Source: Nitrospira sp.
GTDB taxonomy: Bacteria > Nitrospirota > Nitrospiria > Nitrospirales > Nitrospiraceae
NCBI GenBank assembly: GCA_029194675.1
Contig: JARFXP010000001.1
Location: 1,108,501-1,172,500, forward strand
Direction: 5' to 3'
Length of the DNA stretch: 64,000 nt
The stretch's first letter is position 1. The number at the start of each line of letters is the position of its first letter. Under the pieces are notes generated by a model, which saw only the letters and a list, made by a program, of their open reading frames with translations, did no database searches and was not told the DNA's origin. The position numbers were made by a program, and so were the translations under genes. Shown piece by piece: positions 1 to 8,248 of this stretch.

Positions 1-46
1 CCTCTGCCTTGTAAGGGCAGCGCTCTCCCAACTGAGCTATCCGCCC
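1..46 (-). tRNA. tRNA-Val (TAC), 5' part, cut by window edge
   Basis: Read on the minus strand from position 46, the sequence gives a seven-base acceptor strand (GGGCGGA), a D-arm with AGCTCAGTTGGGAGAGC, and an anticodon stem CTGCC/GGCAG enclosing the loop CTTACAA. The anticodon is therefore TAC (valine). The variable loop, T-arm and 3' acceptor strand lie beyond the left edge of the window. Confidence 0.9.
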
Positions 47-69
47 GATTTTCTTAGCAACCTCCGCGG

Positions 70-98
70 AGCCTATCAAGTCCGTGCTTTCTTGTCAA
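70..98 (-). promoter_or_regulatory. Sigma70-type promoter of the tRNA-Val gene
   Basis: On the minus strand a perfect -35 box TTGACA (98-93) is followed by a 17-base spacer and the -10 box TAGGCT (75-70). The -10 lies about 24 bases before the tRNA 5' end, so a short leader would be transcribed and trimmed by RNase P. Confidence 0.6.
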
Positions 99-151
99 CG
101 TGTTTGCGCACTGTTGGCCCAGTTTCGCAATATCTCTATCTCTGCTCCTAA

Positions 152-1108
152 CTATGACCCCTTCATCGATTTTTCTCCGCGTATCCGACCTCGACCGGGC
201 TGCCGTGGGAAATATCGGCGATGGATGTGTTTCAATCGGCTGCCTTCCACATGCGTATAGATTTGAGTCGTCGCGATATCTGCATGCCCTAACATGGATT
301 GAACGACTCGCAGATCGGCCCCGCCTTCCAGCAGATGCGTGGCAAAGGAATGCCGCAGCATGTGCGGCGAGATGGGCTTGGAAATACCGGCGCGCCGTGC
401 TCGGTGCAGCAGCAACTTCCAAAATGCCTGCCTGGTGAGTCCTCGTCCTCGCCGGCTGATGAACAGGACGCGGGACGATCGCTGTTTGAGTAGAGTCGGT
501 CTTACACATTCCAAGTAATCAACCAACATCTTGCCCGCAGTCTGTCCGATCGGGACGATTCGCTCCTTGGCACCTTTTCCCACGACTCGTACACAGCCCA
601 GATTCACGTCGATCTGCGACAGGGTGAGCCCGACAAGCTCCGACACACGAAGCCCAGCCGCGTACAGCAATTCCAGCATCACGCGGTCGCGTTGATCCTC
701 GGCACGATCGTGAGCCGGCAGCTCCAGCAACGCCGTCACTTCTTGGTGCGTCAGGGTCTTCGGCAATCGGACCGGCCGCCGCACCGTTGTCATATCACGG
801 AGGGGACTGGTTTCCACGAGGTTTTCCCGAACCAGAAAGCGATACCACCCTCGCATCGTCGAGAGTAGGCGGGCAATCGATGAAGCCGCGAGGGCCTCCT
901 GTTTGAGCGATGCGAAAAAGGATCTTATCGTGTGCGGTGGAACGGAATCTCGTATGCTGAGCTGATGCTGCCTCAAGTATCGCTGCAATCTAAAAAGGTC
1001 GCGCCGGTAGGACTCAATTGTATTGGCCGCTAGCCCGCCTTCGATCCGCAGCTCGCTGAGATACCGTTCGAGAAGAGGGTCGAGCAATGGTGCTGTTGGT
1101 TCAGCCAT
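152..1108 (-). CDS. xerD: Tyrosine recombinase XerD
   Basis: Site-specific recombinase that resolves chromosome dimers at dif with its partner XerC at the division septum. The 318 aa product has the usual N-terminal SAM-like core-binding domain (about 1-95, with LLERYLSELRIEGGLAANT) and a C-terminal catalytic domain. Visible catalytic elements are the first Arg in AAGLRVSELVG, the H-x-x-R box in PHMLRHSFATHLLE, the His of MLGHADIATT and the nucleophile Tyr in TQIYTHV. The C-terminal LKHIHRRYFPR resembles XerD more than XerC. The length is normal apart from a short basic tail. It is convergent with nothing and lies beside the tRNA gene. A phage-type integrase is less likely because the sequence is compact and housekeeping-like. 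Confidence 0.9.
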   Translation of the reverse strand: MAEPTAPLLDPLLERYLSELRIEGGLAANTIESYRRDLFRLQRYLRQHQLSIRDSVPPHTIRSFFASLKQEALAASSIARLLSTMRGWYRFLVRENLVETSPLRDMTTVRRPVRLPKTLTHQEVTALLELPAHDRAEDQRDRVMLELLYAAGLRVSELVGLTLSQIDVNLGCVRVVGKGAKERIVPIGQTAGKMLVDYLECVRPTLLKQRSSRVLFISRRGRGLTRQAFWKLLLHRARRAGISKPISPHMLRHSFATHLLEGGADLRVVQSMLGHADIATTQIYTHVEGSRLKHIHRRYFPRQPGRGRIRGEKSMKGS

Positions 1109-1174
1109 GGCCGTCGGATGACGAACTATAGCGAACTCCCTTCATCCGTACAATGAACACCGGCATAGTTCTCC

Positions 1175-1203
1175 TTGACAGGTTGCACCCTTTCCGATAC
1201 TAG
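1175..1203 (+). promoter_or_regulatory. Sigma70-type promoter for the TPR/binding-protein gene
   Basis: TTGACA (1175-1180), 17-base spacer, TACTAG (1198-1203). It sits in the divergent gap between xerD and the plus-strand gene. Because the -35 box coincides with an upstream in-frame TTG, that TTG is unlikely to be a start codon and translation should begin downstream at 1235. Confidence 0.55.
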
Positions 1204-1234
1204 TCTGCCTACGGCCTACCACCGGCCGAATGTA

Positions 1235-3211
1235 ATGCTCGCCCACGCTCATAACCCTTTTCCTATCCCTGCATGGTCGCCGCTGATGGTCGCCATCGCT
1301 CTTGCGCTGACGCTCGGCGTCGCCCTCATGCCGACTCAATCGGGAAAGGCAGAGGCGGCAGATCCCGCGAAAGTCCTTCCTCCGAATCCCCCGGTTTTGA
1401 ATCAGGCCAAACACCTGATCGAGAAAGGCGATCCGGAATCAGCCGTCACGGTCCTGCGTCGATTCTTGACGACCACTCCCCCGCCTGAACACCTCGATGA
1501 TACCTACCTGCTGCTGGGCGCCGCGCTGTACGGGATGAAGGACTATGGAGAGGCGCTCCGCTACCTGAACCAACTTCAGACGGAGTTTCCCGAATCGGAC
1601 CTCATGGACCGGGGCAAGCTCATGATGGCCCGCATCCATGCCGCTATGGGGAATCTCGACCTGGCGTTGCCGTTGCTGGCGCAAGTACGGACAACGGCAC
1701 CCGACGACGCAACCAAACGTGAGGCGCAGCAGCTGACGGCCGAGGCATTAGCTCAGAAAAAGGACTATGTCCGTGCCATCCATACCTTGCTGGAGGGAAT
1801 GGCCGGCAGCTCCGATGCACAGATGGCGGAGACACGGGAGCAGATTCGCCAATTCATCACGGAAAAGTTGGACAAAAAAGGATTGATCCGTGTGCGTGAT
1901 GCCTATCCTCGTTCATATCCCGGCGATCTCGCGTCTCTTCGACTGATCGATTACTACGTTGGACGAAACGAAGACCACTTGGCAGAACGGGAGACCCGAC
2001 ATTTTCTCGCTGCGTTTCCCGCTCATCCTTCCGTCCCGAAGGCAAGCGAAACGCTGGAACTCATCAAGTCGAGGTTGAAGGCGAACCAGTATTTTATCGC
2101 GGCCATCCTTCCGTTGTCGGGACCATTGTCCGCTTTCGCCAACGACGTCCTGGAGGGAATTCAGTTGGCAGTGGAGCGAGCTCGGGAGCAGCCGGGAACT
2201 CCATCCATTGGATTGATCGTGAAGGATCATGATGCAGACCGGCAGGGCTTTTTGGACGATCTCTCGGCGCTGCTCAACGACGACCGTCCGCTCGTCGTCA
2301 TCGGGCCGATGCTGTCAAAAAACCTTCCCGCCATGGCCGAAATGGCGCAAAAGACCAGGATCCCGTTGATTACACCGACGGCCACACTTCCCAATGTCCG
2401 CCGGTTGGGGAACTATCTTTTCAGCACGTCGTTGACGTATGCCATGCAAGCCGAGCGCATCGCGACTTATGCGGCGAAAGAACAGGGTTATCGCCGGTTC
2501 TGCATTCTCCACCCCGACACCCTCTATGGGCGAGAACTTGCCCGTCTCTTCGCGCAGGAGGTGCACCGGCTGGACGGTGAGATCATCTCCATCGAAATGT
2601 TCAAGGAAGGGGAAACGGATTTTGGTCCGCAGATCCAACGGCTCAAGGCCGAGGACCTGAAAAAGTATGGGCTGGCGGTTCCGGTCGACGCGCCGCAACA
2701 GCCCGGCAAACCGCTCCGCCGAAACGAAAAGCGTGTTCTGTATACTCCGGGGTTTGACGCGATCTTCATCCCCAGCCGTTCACACGAGATCGGACTCCTC
2801 GCCGCACAGCTGGCGTTTCATGACATCAAAGTCCAGCTGCTGGGTACCAACGGGTGGAACTCTCAGGACTTTGCCCGCACCGCCGATCGGACAGTCGACG
2901 GCGCAACATTCGTGGATGGTTTTTTTGTCGACAGCCCGAATCCCGTTGTGCAGGAGTTCGTGCAGCGGTACCGTAAGCGCTTTCAATCAACCCCGTCGCT
3001 CTTCACCATGCAAGGCTATGATGCAGCCAGAGTGGTCATCGAAGGAATCCGCTACGGGGCAACCTCCGGCGAAGCGCTTCACGACTTCCTCATGACCCAA
3101 CGCAATTTGCCGACTCTCGCCGGGCCTGCCGGTTTCGGACCAGACGGCACCCTGCAGCGACCGCTCTTTCTTCTGCAGGTGAAACAGGGTAAGTTTGTGC
3201 AGTTGGATTGA
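1235..3211 (+). CDS. TPR plus periplasmic-binding-fold protein (LpoA / Leu-Ile-Val-binding type)
   Basis: A 658 aa exported protein. A hydrophobic segment near the N-terminus (LMVAIALALTLGVALM) followed by GKAEA looks like a signal peptide. Residues about 50-270 are helical repeats of TPR type (for example LLLGAALYGMKDYGEALRYL). From about 285 on there is a type-1 periplasmic-binding fold beginning IAAILPLSGPLSAFANDVLEG, as in branched-chain amino acid binding proteins and in LpoA, the outer-membrane activator of PBP1a. No permease or ATPase genes are adjacent, which favours a structural or LpoA-like role over transport. The start at 1235 is chosen because the longer reading frame begins inside a promoter; an ATG at 1286 is also possible. 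No lipobox is obvious. Confidence 0.75.
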   Translation: MLAHAHNPFPIPAWSPLMVAIALALTLGVALMPTQSGKAEAADPAKVLPPNPPVLNQAKHLIEKGDPESAVTVLRRFLTTTPPPEHLDDTYLLLGAALYGMKDYGEALRYLNQLQTEFPESDLMDRGKLMMARIHAAMGNLDLALPLLAQVRTTAPDDATKREAQQLTAEALAQKKDYVRAIHTLLEGMAGSSDAQMAETREQIRQFITEKLDKKGLIRVRDAYPRSYPGDLASLRLIDYYVGRNEDHLAERETRHFLAAFPAHPSVPKASETLELIKSRLKANQYFIAAILPLSGPLSAFANDVLEGIQLAVERAREQPGTPSIGLIVKDHDADRQGFLDDLSALLNDDRPLVVIGPMLSKNLPAMAEMAQKTRIPLITPTATLPNVRRLGNYLFSTSLTYAMQAERIATYAAKEQGYRRFCILHPDTLYGRELARLFAQEVHRLDGEIISIEMFKEGETDFGPQIQRLKAEDLKKYGLAVPVDAPQQPGKPLRRNEKRVLYTPGFDAIFIPSRSHEIGLLAAQLAFHDIKVQLLGTNGWNSQDFARTADRTVDGATFVDGFFVDSPNPVVQEFVQRYRKRFQSTPSLFTMQGYDAARVVIEGIRYGATSGEALHDFLMTQRNLPTLAGPAGFGPDGTLQRPLFLLQVKQGKFVQLD

Positions 3212-3217
3212 TCGCTC

Positions 3218-3958
3218 ATGAATTCTCTCTCACAGATCCTGCACACGATCTCGTATATGGGGCTCCCCTTGTTGTTCGCGATGGTGCTCCATGAATATGC
3301 GCATGGATGGATGGCTGAGAAATGCGGCGATTCGACCGCAAAACGTGAGGGACGGCTCACCATCAATCCGTTGGCCCATATCGACCCGTTCGGAACCGTC
3401 ATCTTACCGCTGATCTGTTTGATGCTGCCCGGGAGCTTTCTGTTCGGATGGGCCAAGCCGGTTCCGATTGATCCTCGGAACATGCACCAGCCTCGGCGCG
3501 ACATGGCGCTCACGGCTGCTGCCGGACCCGGGATGAATCTATTGCTCGCCGTCGCGAGTGCCTTGCTGCTGGCATTGCTCCTCACGTTCGAACCAACGTT
3601 GTCGCTCCGTAAGACTGCAGAAGCAGATGCTTCTTCAGGCTTTTTTGCGACCATGTTTCTGCGCCCGATCGCCGTCATGTCGCTGTATTCCGTGATGATC
3701 AATGTGTTTCTCGCATTATTCAACCTGCTTCCGATCCCGCCGCTCGACGGGGGCCGAATCCTGACGTCGTTGCTCCCTCCCAAGCCGGCCATGACCTTGG
3801 CACGATTGGAACCCTATGGGATGCTCATCCTGGTGGGGCTCATCGTGTTCGACAAAGAACTTGGCATTATCCATACGATCACCGGGACCTTCGCCAAGAG
3901 TCTATCCGGTACGATCTTGTCGACCGCGCTCAGCCTCCGTCCAGGAGTCGCAGAATGA
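3218..3958 (+). CDS. Site-2 protease family (M50) membrane metalloprotease
   Basis: A 246 aa polytopic membrane protein of the short rhomboid-unrelated S2P family. The zinc motif HEYAHG (HExxH) is in the first transmembrane segment (about residues 24-29), and the third ligand region NLLPIPPLDGGRIL is near residue 170. Hydrophobic stretches at the start, around 105-125 and around 150-165 fit this family. The gene follows the previous one by six bases, and its stop overlaps the start of trpS by four bases (ATGA), so all three are probably co-transcribed. The substrate is unknown. No PDZ domain is present, so it is not RseP. Confidence 0.88.
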   Translation: MNSLSQILHTISYMGLPLLFAMVLHEYAHGWMAEKCGDSTAKREGRLTINPLAHIDPFGTVILPLICLMLPGSFLFGWAKPVPIDPRNMHQPRRDMALTAAAGPGMNLLLAVASALLLALLLTFEPTLSLRKTAEADASSGFFATMFLRPIAVMSLYSVMINVFLALFNLLPIPPLDGGRILTSLLPPKPAMTLARLEPYGMLILVGLIVFDKELGIIHTITGTFAKSLSGTILSTALSLRPGVAE

Positions 3959-4947
3959 CCACAGCACGCAGACGAGTACTCAGCGGCATGCAGCCCAGCG
4001 GCCTCATGCATCTCGGAAACTATCTCGGTGCCTTAGAAAATTGGAAGGCATTGCAGGAACAGTATGACTGCTACTTCTTCGTCGCCGATTGGCACGCGTT
4101 GTCGACGAATTATGCCGACACCAGCCGCATCCGTACGTTCGTGCGTGAGATGCTGATCGATTGGCTGGCCGGCGGCATCGATCCTGACCGTTCCACGATT
4201 TTCATCCAGTCTCGTATTCCCGAACATGCTATCCTCTACCTCCTGCTCTCGATGATGACGCCCATCTCGTGGCTCGAGCGCAACCCGACCTACAAGGAAA
4301 AACAAGAAGAGATTAAGGAGAAGGACCTTACTACCTATGGTTTTCTCGGCTACCCAGTCCTGCAGGCCGCCGACATTCTCTTATACAAACCCGATTTTGT
4401 TCCGGTGGGAAAAGATCAACTGCCACATCTGGAGCTGACGAGAGAGCTCGCCCGGCGGTTCAATGACATTTACAAAACAGCCGTATTTCCCGAGCCGAAG
4501 GAACACTTGACCAAGTTTCCCAAGGTGGTTGGCACCGACGGCAGAAAAATGAGCAAGAGTTACAATAATACGATCAACCTGTCGGACACCGAGCCGGTGG
4601 TCCGGCAAAAGCTCAAGACCATGGTGACCGATCCAGCCCGTGTGAGACGCACCGACCCAGGTAATCCCGATCTCTGTCCCGTCTACGAATTCCATAAGAT
4701 CTATTCTCCACAGGCGATTCAAGACCAGATCAATGTAGATTGCCGGACCGCCGCCATCGGCTGTATCGATTGCAAGAAACTCGTGGCGGACCGCATGGTG
4801 GAACAGTTGACGCCGATCTGGGACGCACGCACGAAATTGACTCAACATCCATCCCGCGTTGAAGAAATCGTCGAGGCCGGCAGCAAACGAGCGGCCGCTG
4901 TCGCCGGTGCGACCCTGCATGAAGTCAACGAAGCCATGAAGATTTAG
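3955..4947 (+). CDS. trpS: Tryptophanyl-tRNA synthetase
   Basis: Class I aminoacyl-tRNA synthetase charging tRNA-Trp in the cytoplasm. The 330 aa product has the HIGH-like motif in SGMQPSGLMHLGNYLGA (residues about 10-25), GKDQLPHLELTRELA in the tryptophan/dimer region and the KMSKS loop GRKMSKSYNN near residue 200. The length matches the bacterial family. Translation is probably coupled to the upstream protease through a 4-base overlap. No T-box, attenuator or other regulatory leader is visible. Confidence 0.95.
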   Translation: MTTARRRVLSGMQPSGLMHLGNYLGALENWKALQEQYDCYFFVADWHALSTNYADTSRIRTFVREMLIDWLAGGIDPDRSTIFIQSRIPEHAILYLLLSMMTPISWLERNPTYKEKQEEIKEKDLTTYGFLGYPVLQAADILLYKPDFVPVGKDQLPHLELTRELARRFNDIYKTAVFPEPKEHLTKFPKVVGTDGRKMSKSYNNTINLSDTEPVVRQKLKTMVTDPARVRRTDPGNPDLCPVYEFHKIYSPQAIQDQINVDCRTAAIGCIDCKKLVADRMVEQLTPIWDARTKLTQHPSRVEEIVEAGSKRAAAVAGATLHEVNEAMKI

Positions 4948-5025
4948 GCCGGCCCTCCCTTCCTCGGACCTCCCCTGCAAGTTTTGCGAATCCGCTAGAA
5001 GAACGACCTAGTCAGTGAAAAAATG

Positions 5026-5050
5026 CCTCGCAGGATAGCTATCAGCGAGG
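5026..5050. promoter_or_regulatory. 25-bp imperfect palindrome just before the lipoprotein RBS
   Basis: CCTCGC and GCGAGG arms enclose an inner palindrome GATAGCTATC, with one- or two-base offsets. The right arm runs straight into the Shine-Dalgarno GGAGG of the gene starting at 5061. As RNA it could form a hairpin affecting ribosome access; as DNA it could be an operator. Function is inference. Confidence 0.4.
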
Positions 5051-5060
5051 AGGGGCCGCT

Positions 5061-5483
5061 ATGACGCACTGGGCCGGCCGATTACGACTTGGGAACATCG
5101 CTCTGTTCTTGGGACTTGTCTCGATCCCCGGCTGTGGGACCTGGTGGCACGGGGACCATCAGTCCGTCACGATCTTCACGACACCACTCGATACGCAGGT
5201 CGTGGTCGATGACCGCGTCCACTTGCTGGCGCCTGGCACCGTCTCGCTCAACCGAAAAGAGGACCACCAGGCTGTCATCACCAAAGACGGTTATGAACCA
5301 AAGACCATGACTCTGACGAGGACCTGGTCCTGGTGGGTCCTTGGCGATATCTTCGGCTGTGCCGTCATTTTCTCATCGGCGTGCATTTCCACCGACAAAG
5401 ACGACGGTGGCTACTATACCTTCGACGACAAGGTCTACGTGACGTTAGAAGAGAAAGCGGCTGGGCTAGTTCCAAATCAGTAA
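5061..5483 (+). CDS. Small lipoprotein with PEGA-like domain
   Basis: A 140 aa predicted lipoprotein. The N-terminal hydrophobic segment ends in the lipobox VSIPGC, giving a mature protein lipidated at about Cys30. The following region (VTIFTTPLDTQVVVDD, then KDGYEPKTMTL) has the layout of a PEGA surface-layer domain. A second hydrophobic stretch around residues 97-113 contains Cys residues and may anchor or disulphide-link the protein. RBS GGAGG lies nine bases upstream. The specific function is unknown. Confidence 0.7.
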   Translation: MTHWAGRLRLGNIALFLGLVSIPGCGTWWHGDHQSVTIFTTPLDTQVVVDDRVHLLAPGTVSLNRKEDHQAVITKDGYEPKTMTLTRTWSWWVLGDIFGCAVIFSSACISTDKDDGGYYTFDDKVYVTLEEKAAGLVPNQ

Positions 5484-5517
5484 CTCTCCACATCATGCGA
5501 AAAAAAGAAGTGGGAGC

Positions 5518-5727
5518 TTGTTGAGTTCGATTGCTCTATATGCTGGTTTTGCAGTCCTATTCATCCCCTTAGCAATCAAAATCATTGCAACTTTTATTCC
5601 AGCAGGAAGTCTTGTATGGCAGAACCTGGTCCTCACTCTTTGGCCTAGTTCAATCATGCTTATGGCAACCGCAGAGAGAGGGGCTCCGCGACCTCGCAAC
5701 TTGTGGTATGGTGCTGCGGCAGACTGA
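5518..5727 (+). CDS. Possible small two-helix membrane protein
   Basis: An open frame of 69 aa starting at TTG with a GGGAG sequence a few bases upstream. It would encode two hydrophobic helices (about residues 5-24 and 30-49) followed by a short basic tail. No family is recognised. The rare start codon and the short length leave the call tentative. Confidence 0.4.
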   Translation: MLSSIALYAGFAVLFIPLAIKIIATFIPAGSLVWQNLVLTLWPSSIMLMATAERGAPRPRNLWYGAAAD

Positions 5728-5749
5728 TGAGCATTCCGATGGAGAACGT

Positions 5750-6058
5750 ATGATTCACTCTTGGCGATACTGGTCAGCTCTGATCTTCTGCCTGGTCATC
5801 ACATCCTCGGTTTCGCTCGCCGCCGATCCGCCCTGCGACAAGTATCCACCGGCCAAGCAATCACGCTGTACCGAGATCTGGAAGGACCTCAACCAGGAAG
5901 ACGGGCCGGTTATCGCACAGTTTGGGCTCGATCAACAAAAACGGCGCGCCGAAGGGAAGATCAACGCTCAGCAACATCTCGCCGAGAACATGATCTTCAT
6001 CAAACGATCGACCGACAAGCGGATTGAGCGCCTCAAAGAGAGGATGGCTAAGGAATAA
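5750..6058 (+). CDS. Small exported protein of unknown function
   Basis: A 102 aa product with an evident signal peptide: basic start MIHSWRYW, hydrophobic core, then SLAADPP as a likely cleavage site. The mature part is hydrophilic, has two Cys residues (PPCDKYPPAKQSRC) and a charged helical C-terminus (RLKERMAKE). The ATG at 5750 is preferred over upstream in-frame starts because it places the signal peptide at the N-terminus and has GGAG just before it. It is convergent with the DUF151 gene. Confidence 0.6.
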   Translation: MIHSWRYWSALIFCLVITSSVSLAADPPCDKYPPAKQSRCTEIWKDLNQEDGPVIAQFGLDQQKRRAEGKINAQQHLAENMIFIKRSTDKRIERLKERMAKE

Positions 6059-6062
6059 GACC

Positions 6063-6569
6063 TTACAGCTCCGCGTTCTTTTCCTTTTCCGACACCTTCC
6101 CGACTGATTCCAGTAAATCACGCCCCACGAGAATCGGCGCCTTGAAGTGCACGGCCAGTGCGAGAGAGTCGGATGACCTGCTGTCAAACACCTTGACCTG
6201 GTCCTTGAATGCCACAGTCAACGCCCCATAGTATGTACCGTCCTTCAGCGTGATAACCGTCTGCGTCACCTTTCCACCGTAAGCGTTCAGGATCGTGTGC
6301 ATGAGGTCGTGCGTCATTGGGCGAGGCAGCTTTTCCCCGCTCAGGGCACTCTGAATCGATAGCGCCACTGTGAGGTCGACAAAAATCGGGATCGTCCGAC
6401 CTTCGGCCTGCAGTAGCACCACCGGACCATGGTCCGACATACGGACCGTCACCTCGGCAATTTTCACGAGATCAGAATGAGAACGGAAGGGTTCTTCGCC
6501 CCGGACGACAGAATAAACCGACACCGACCAGAGTAGCGCAACGAGAGTCACCAACTTGCATGAAGCCAT
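6063..6569 (-). CDS. Exported bifunctional nuclease-domain (DUF151) protein
   Basis: A 168 aa protein with a signal peptide (MASCKLVTLVALLWS to YSVVRGEE) and a BFN/DUF151 domain across about residues 40-155. Family hallmarks visible are RPMTHDLMHTIL, VTQTVITLKDGTYYGALTV and DSRSSDSLALAVHFKAPI. The family includes proteins with DNase/RNase activity, but an exported form may act differently. The start at 6569 is chosen because GGGGAGGG precedes that ATG; a longer frame from 6590 would overlap the upstream gene by four bases. It probably forms an operon with the MBL gene. Confidence 0.75.
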   Translation of the reverse strand: MASCKLVTLVALLWSVSVYSVVRGEEPFRSHSDLVKIAEVTVRMSDHGPVVLLQAEGRTIPIFVDLTVALSIQSALSGEKLPRPMTHDLMHTILNAYGGKVTQTVITLKDGTYYGALTVAFKDQVKVFDSRSSDSLALAVHFKAPILVGRDLLESVGKVSEKEKNAEL

Positions 6570-6586
6570 GGTCCCTCCCCATGCCG

Positions 6587-7225
6587 TCACACACGGACAA
6601 ACTGATTCGATTCCTTTTCGATACCAATTTCGGTGTCCGATCCATGACCGGTCACGACAGTCGTCGCCTCGTCGAGGGTATAGAGCCGTTCGCGGATAGA
6701 CTCCTCAATGGCTTTGAAATTGCCGCCCCACAAGTCTGTCCGGCCGATACTTCCCCGGAAGAGCGTGTCCCCGGCCAACAGAAGTTTATCGTTCGGCACA
6801 TGAAAACTCATCGATCCAGGTGTGTGGCCCGGGGTATGGAGCGCCACGATCGCCACTTGCCCCACCATCACCTTCTCTTCATCGGCAAGCCAATGGTCCG
6901 GAGGCAGGGCCGGTACATACGAGACTCCAAAGACCCGACATTGGAGTTCGAGGTTCTTCCATAGTTCGAGATCATCCTGGTGCAAGCAAATCGCCGCACC
7001 GGTCGCACGTTTGATTTCGCTGGAAGCCAGAAAGTGATCAAGATGGGCATGCGTATGAAGAATACAGCTGACGGTGAAACCCAGCCGCTGCACTTCCTGG
7101 AGGATTCGCTCCGGTGTGCCGCCAGGATCGATGACGACCGCCTGCTTCGTGACAGGATCACCAATGATCGAGCAGTTACAACCGAGGGGGGGAACCGAAA
7201 AGGTCTTCCGAATCAAGGCAGTCAT
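6587..7225 (-). CDS. MBL-fold metallohydrolase (glyoxalase II-like)
   Basis: A 212 aa metallo-beta-lactamase-fold hydrolase. The zinc motif HTHAHLDHF is near residue 57, followed by HTPGHTPGSM (about 130), GDTLFRGSIGRTD (about 150) and a late GHGSDTEIG. This pattern matches the YcbL/GloB-like group, which hydrolyses S-D-lactoylglutathione or related thioesters. The substrate cannot be fixed from sequence. It lies 17 bases upstream of the DUF151 gene on the same strand. Confidence 0.85.
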   Translation of the reverse strand: MTALIRKTFSVPPLGCNCSIIGDPVTKQAVVIDPGGTPERILQEVQRLGFTVSCILHTHAHLDHFLASSEIKRATGAAICLHQDDLELWKNLELQCRVFGVSYVPALPPDHWLADEEKVMVGQVAIVALHTPGHTPGSMSFHVPNDKLLLAGDTLFRGSIGRTDLWGGNFKAIEESIRERLYTLDEATTVVTGHGSDTEIGIEKESNQFVRV

Positions 7226-7464
7226 GATACTGGCATGCTACAGTCCAACGAGCTGGAAGCGCAAGCTGGGGGCGAACCTCGACAGAGCCATCCGTTCCAG
7301 CACACCTCATCAGGTCTTGGAGGTCAAGAATCTGTTTTTTACGACCCGATCATACCGGCCCTAGTTCCTACCTGAACAGATGAAGCAAGATACGGCCGAA
7401 TACTACATGGACAAGTTGAGCTGAACCGTAGATAATCTCACGACTTTCCTGGGAGGGCTATCGC

Positions 7465-8175
7465 GTGCGCAACGAACCGTTCGCTGATCCATGGTCACTA
7501 GGCATCTGGGCCGTTCTGGTAATAGCTACCGCCAGCTGCGTTCCTGACGACAATTCCGTTCGCGTCGAGAATGAGGCCCTCAAGAAGCAAGTCGCCAAGC
7601 AAGAAACTCTCCTGAGTTCTTTGTTGGACGGGAATAAGGTGATGCAGCAGCAAATCGACCTGCTCAATCAAGAACTTCGGGACGCAAAGAGCACTACGGA
7701 AGCCACGAAGGTGGAAGCCAAACGCCAGACTGAGGAACTGGAGCTGCAGTTAGCTGAGGCCAAACGAATGATGGCAACCCAAATGACGGAATCCCTCAAA
7801 GTCGAGGAGAAAGGCGCGCAGTCCGATACCCTCCCTCGGCCTATGCCAACCGTTGCAAAGGTCGTTGAGGACGCACTGGCACGCAACGGCTATCAACTGA
7901 AGGTCAGCGTCAAGACCGACCAACGGGCGGTCTATGTGACGGAGCGCAAGATCTCCAACCCGACGTCGCTCGAAGTAACGGGATCGAGGAATCAATACCT
8001 CATTTCTCTTCAAGCCCTTCCCGACAATCTGACGAAAGTCGGCGTGAAAGCCGAATTCGAACGGGTCGCACAGGGGGGGCGCATCTTAAGTGTCAGCCAC
8101 GAAGAAACGAACGAAATCGAGCACCGCCTGATCAACGAAATCAACAAGGCGCTCGCCAATCCAGCCAAGACATAA
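7465..8175 (+). CDS. Coiled-coil lipoprotein of unknown function
   Basis: A 236 aa product starting at GTG with GGGAGGG eight bases upstream. The N-terminal hydrophobic segment ends in ATASC, a lipobox, so lipidation near Cys25 is likely. Residues about 32-110 form a long charged heptad-rich coiled coil (VENEALKKQVAKQETLL and following). The C-terminal part (about 130-225) is a compact domain with alternating beta/alpha patterning. No catalytic motif is seen. A periplasmic structural role is possible. Confidence 0.6.
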   Translation: MRNEPFADPWSLGIWAVLVIATASCVPDDNSVRVENEALKKQVAKQETLLSSLLDGNKVMQQQIDLLNQELRDAKSTTEATKVEAKRQTEELELQLAEAKRMMATQMTESLKVEEKGAQSDTLPRPMPTVAKVVEDALARNGYQLKVSVKTDQRAVYVTERKISNPTSLEVTGSRNQYLISLQALPDNLTKVGVKAEFERVAQGGRILSVSHEETNEIEHRLINEINKALANPAKT

Positions 8176-8248
8176 TCTTCGGCACGCGACGATCACAATC
8201 ACCGGTTTTCTTGGTCCGGTCGAGGCCTCGTGCTAGCATTTCCCTCCG

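Noticed and set aside
1175..1234. In-frame TTG start giving a 678-residue product for the TPR/binding protein
   Set aside because: The TTG is the -35 box of a good promoter, so it would lie upstream of the transcript start.
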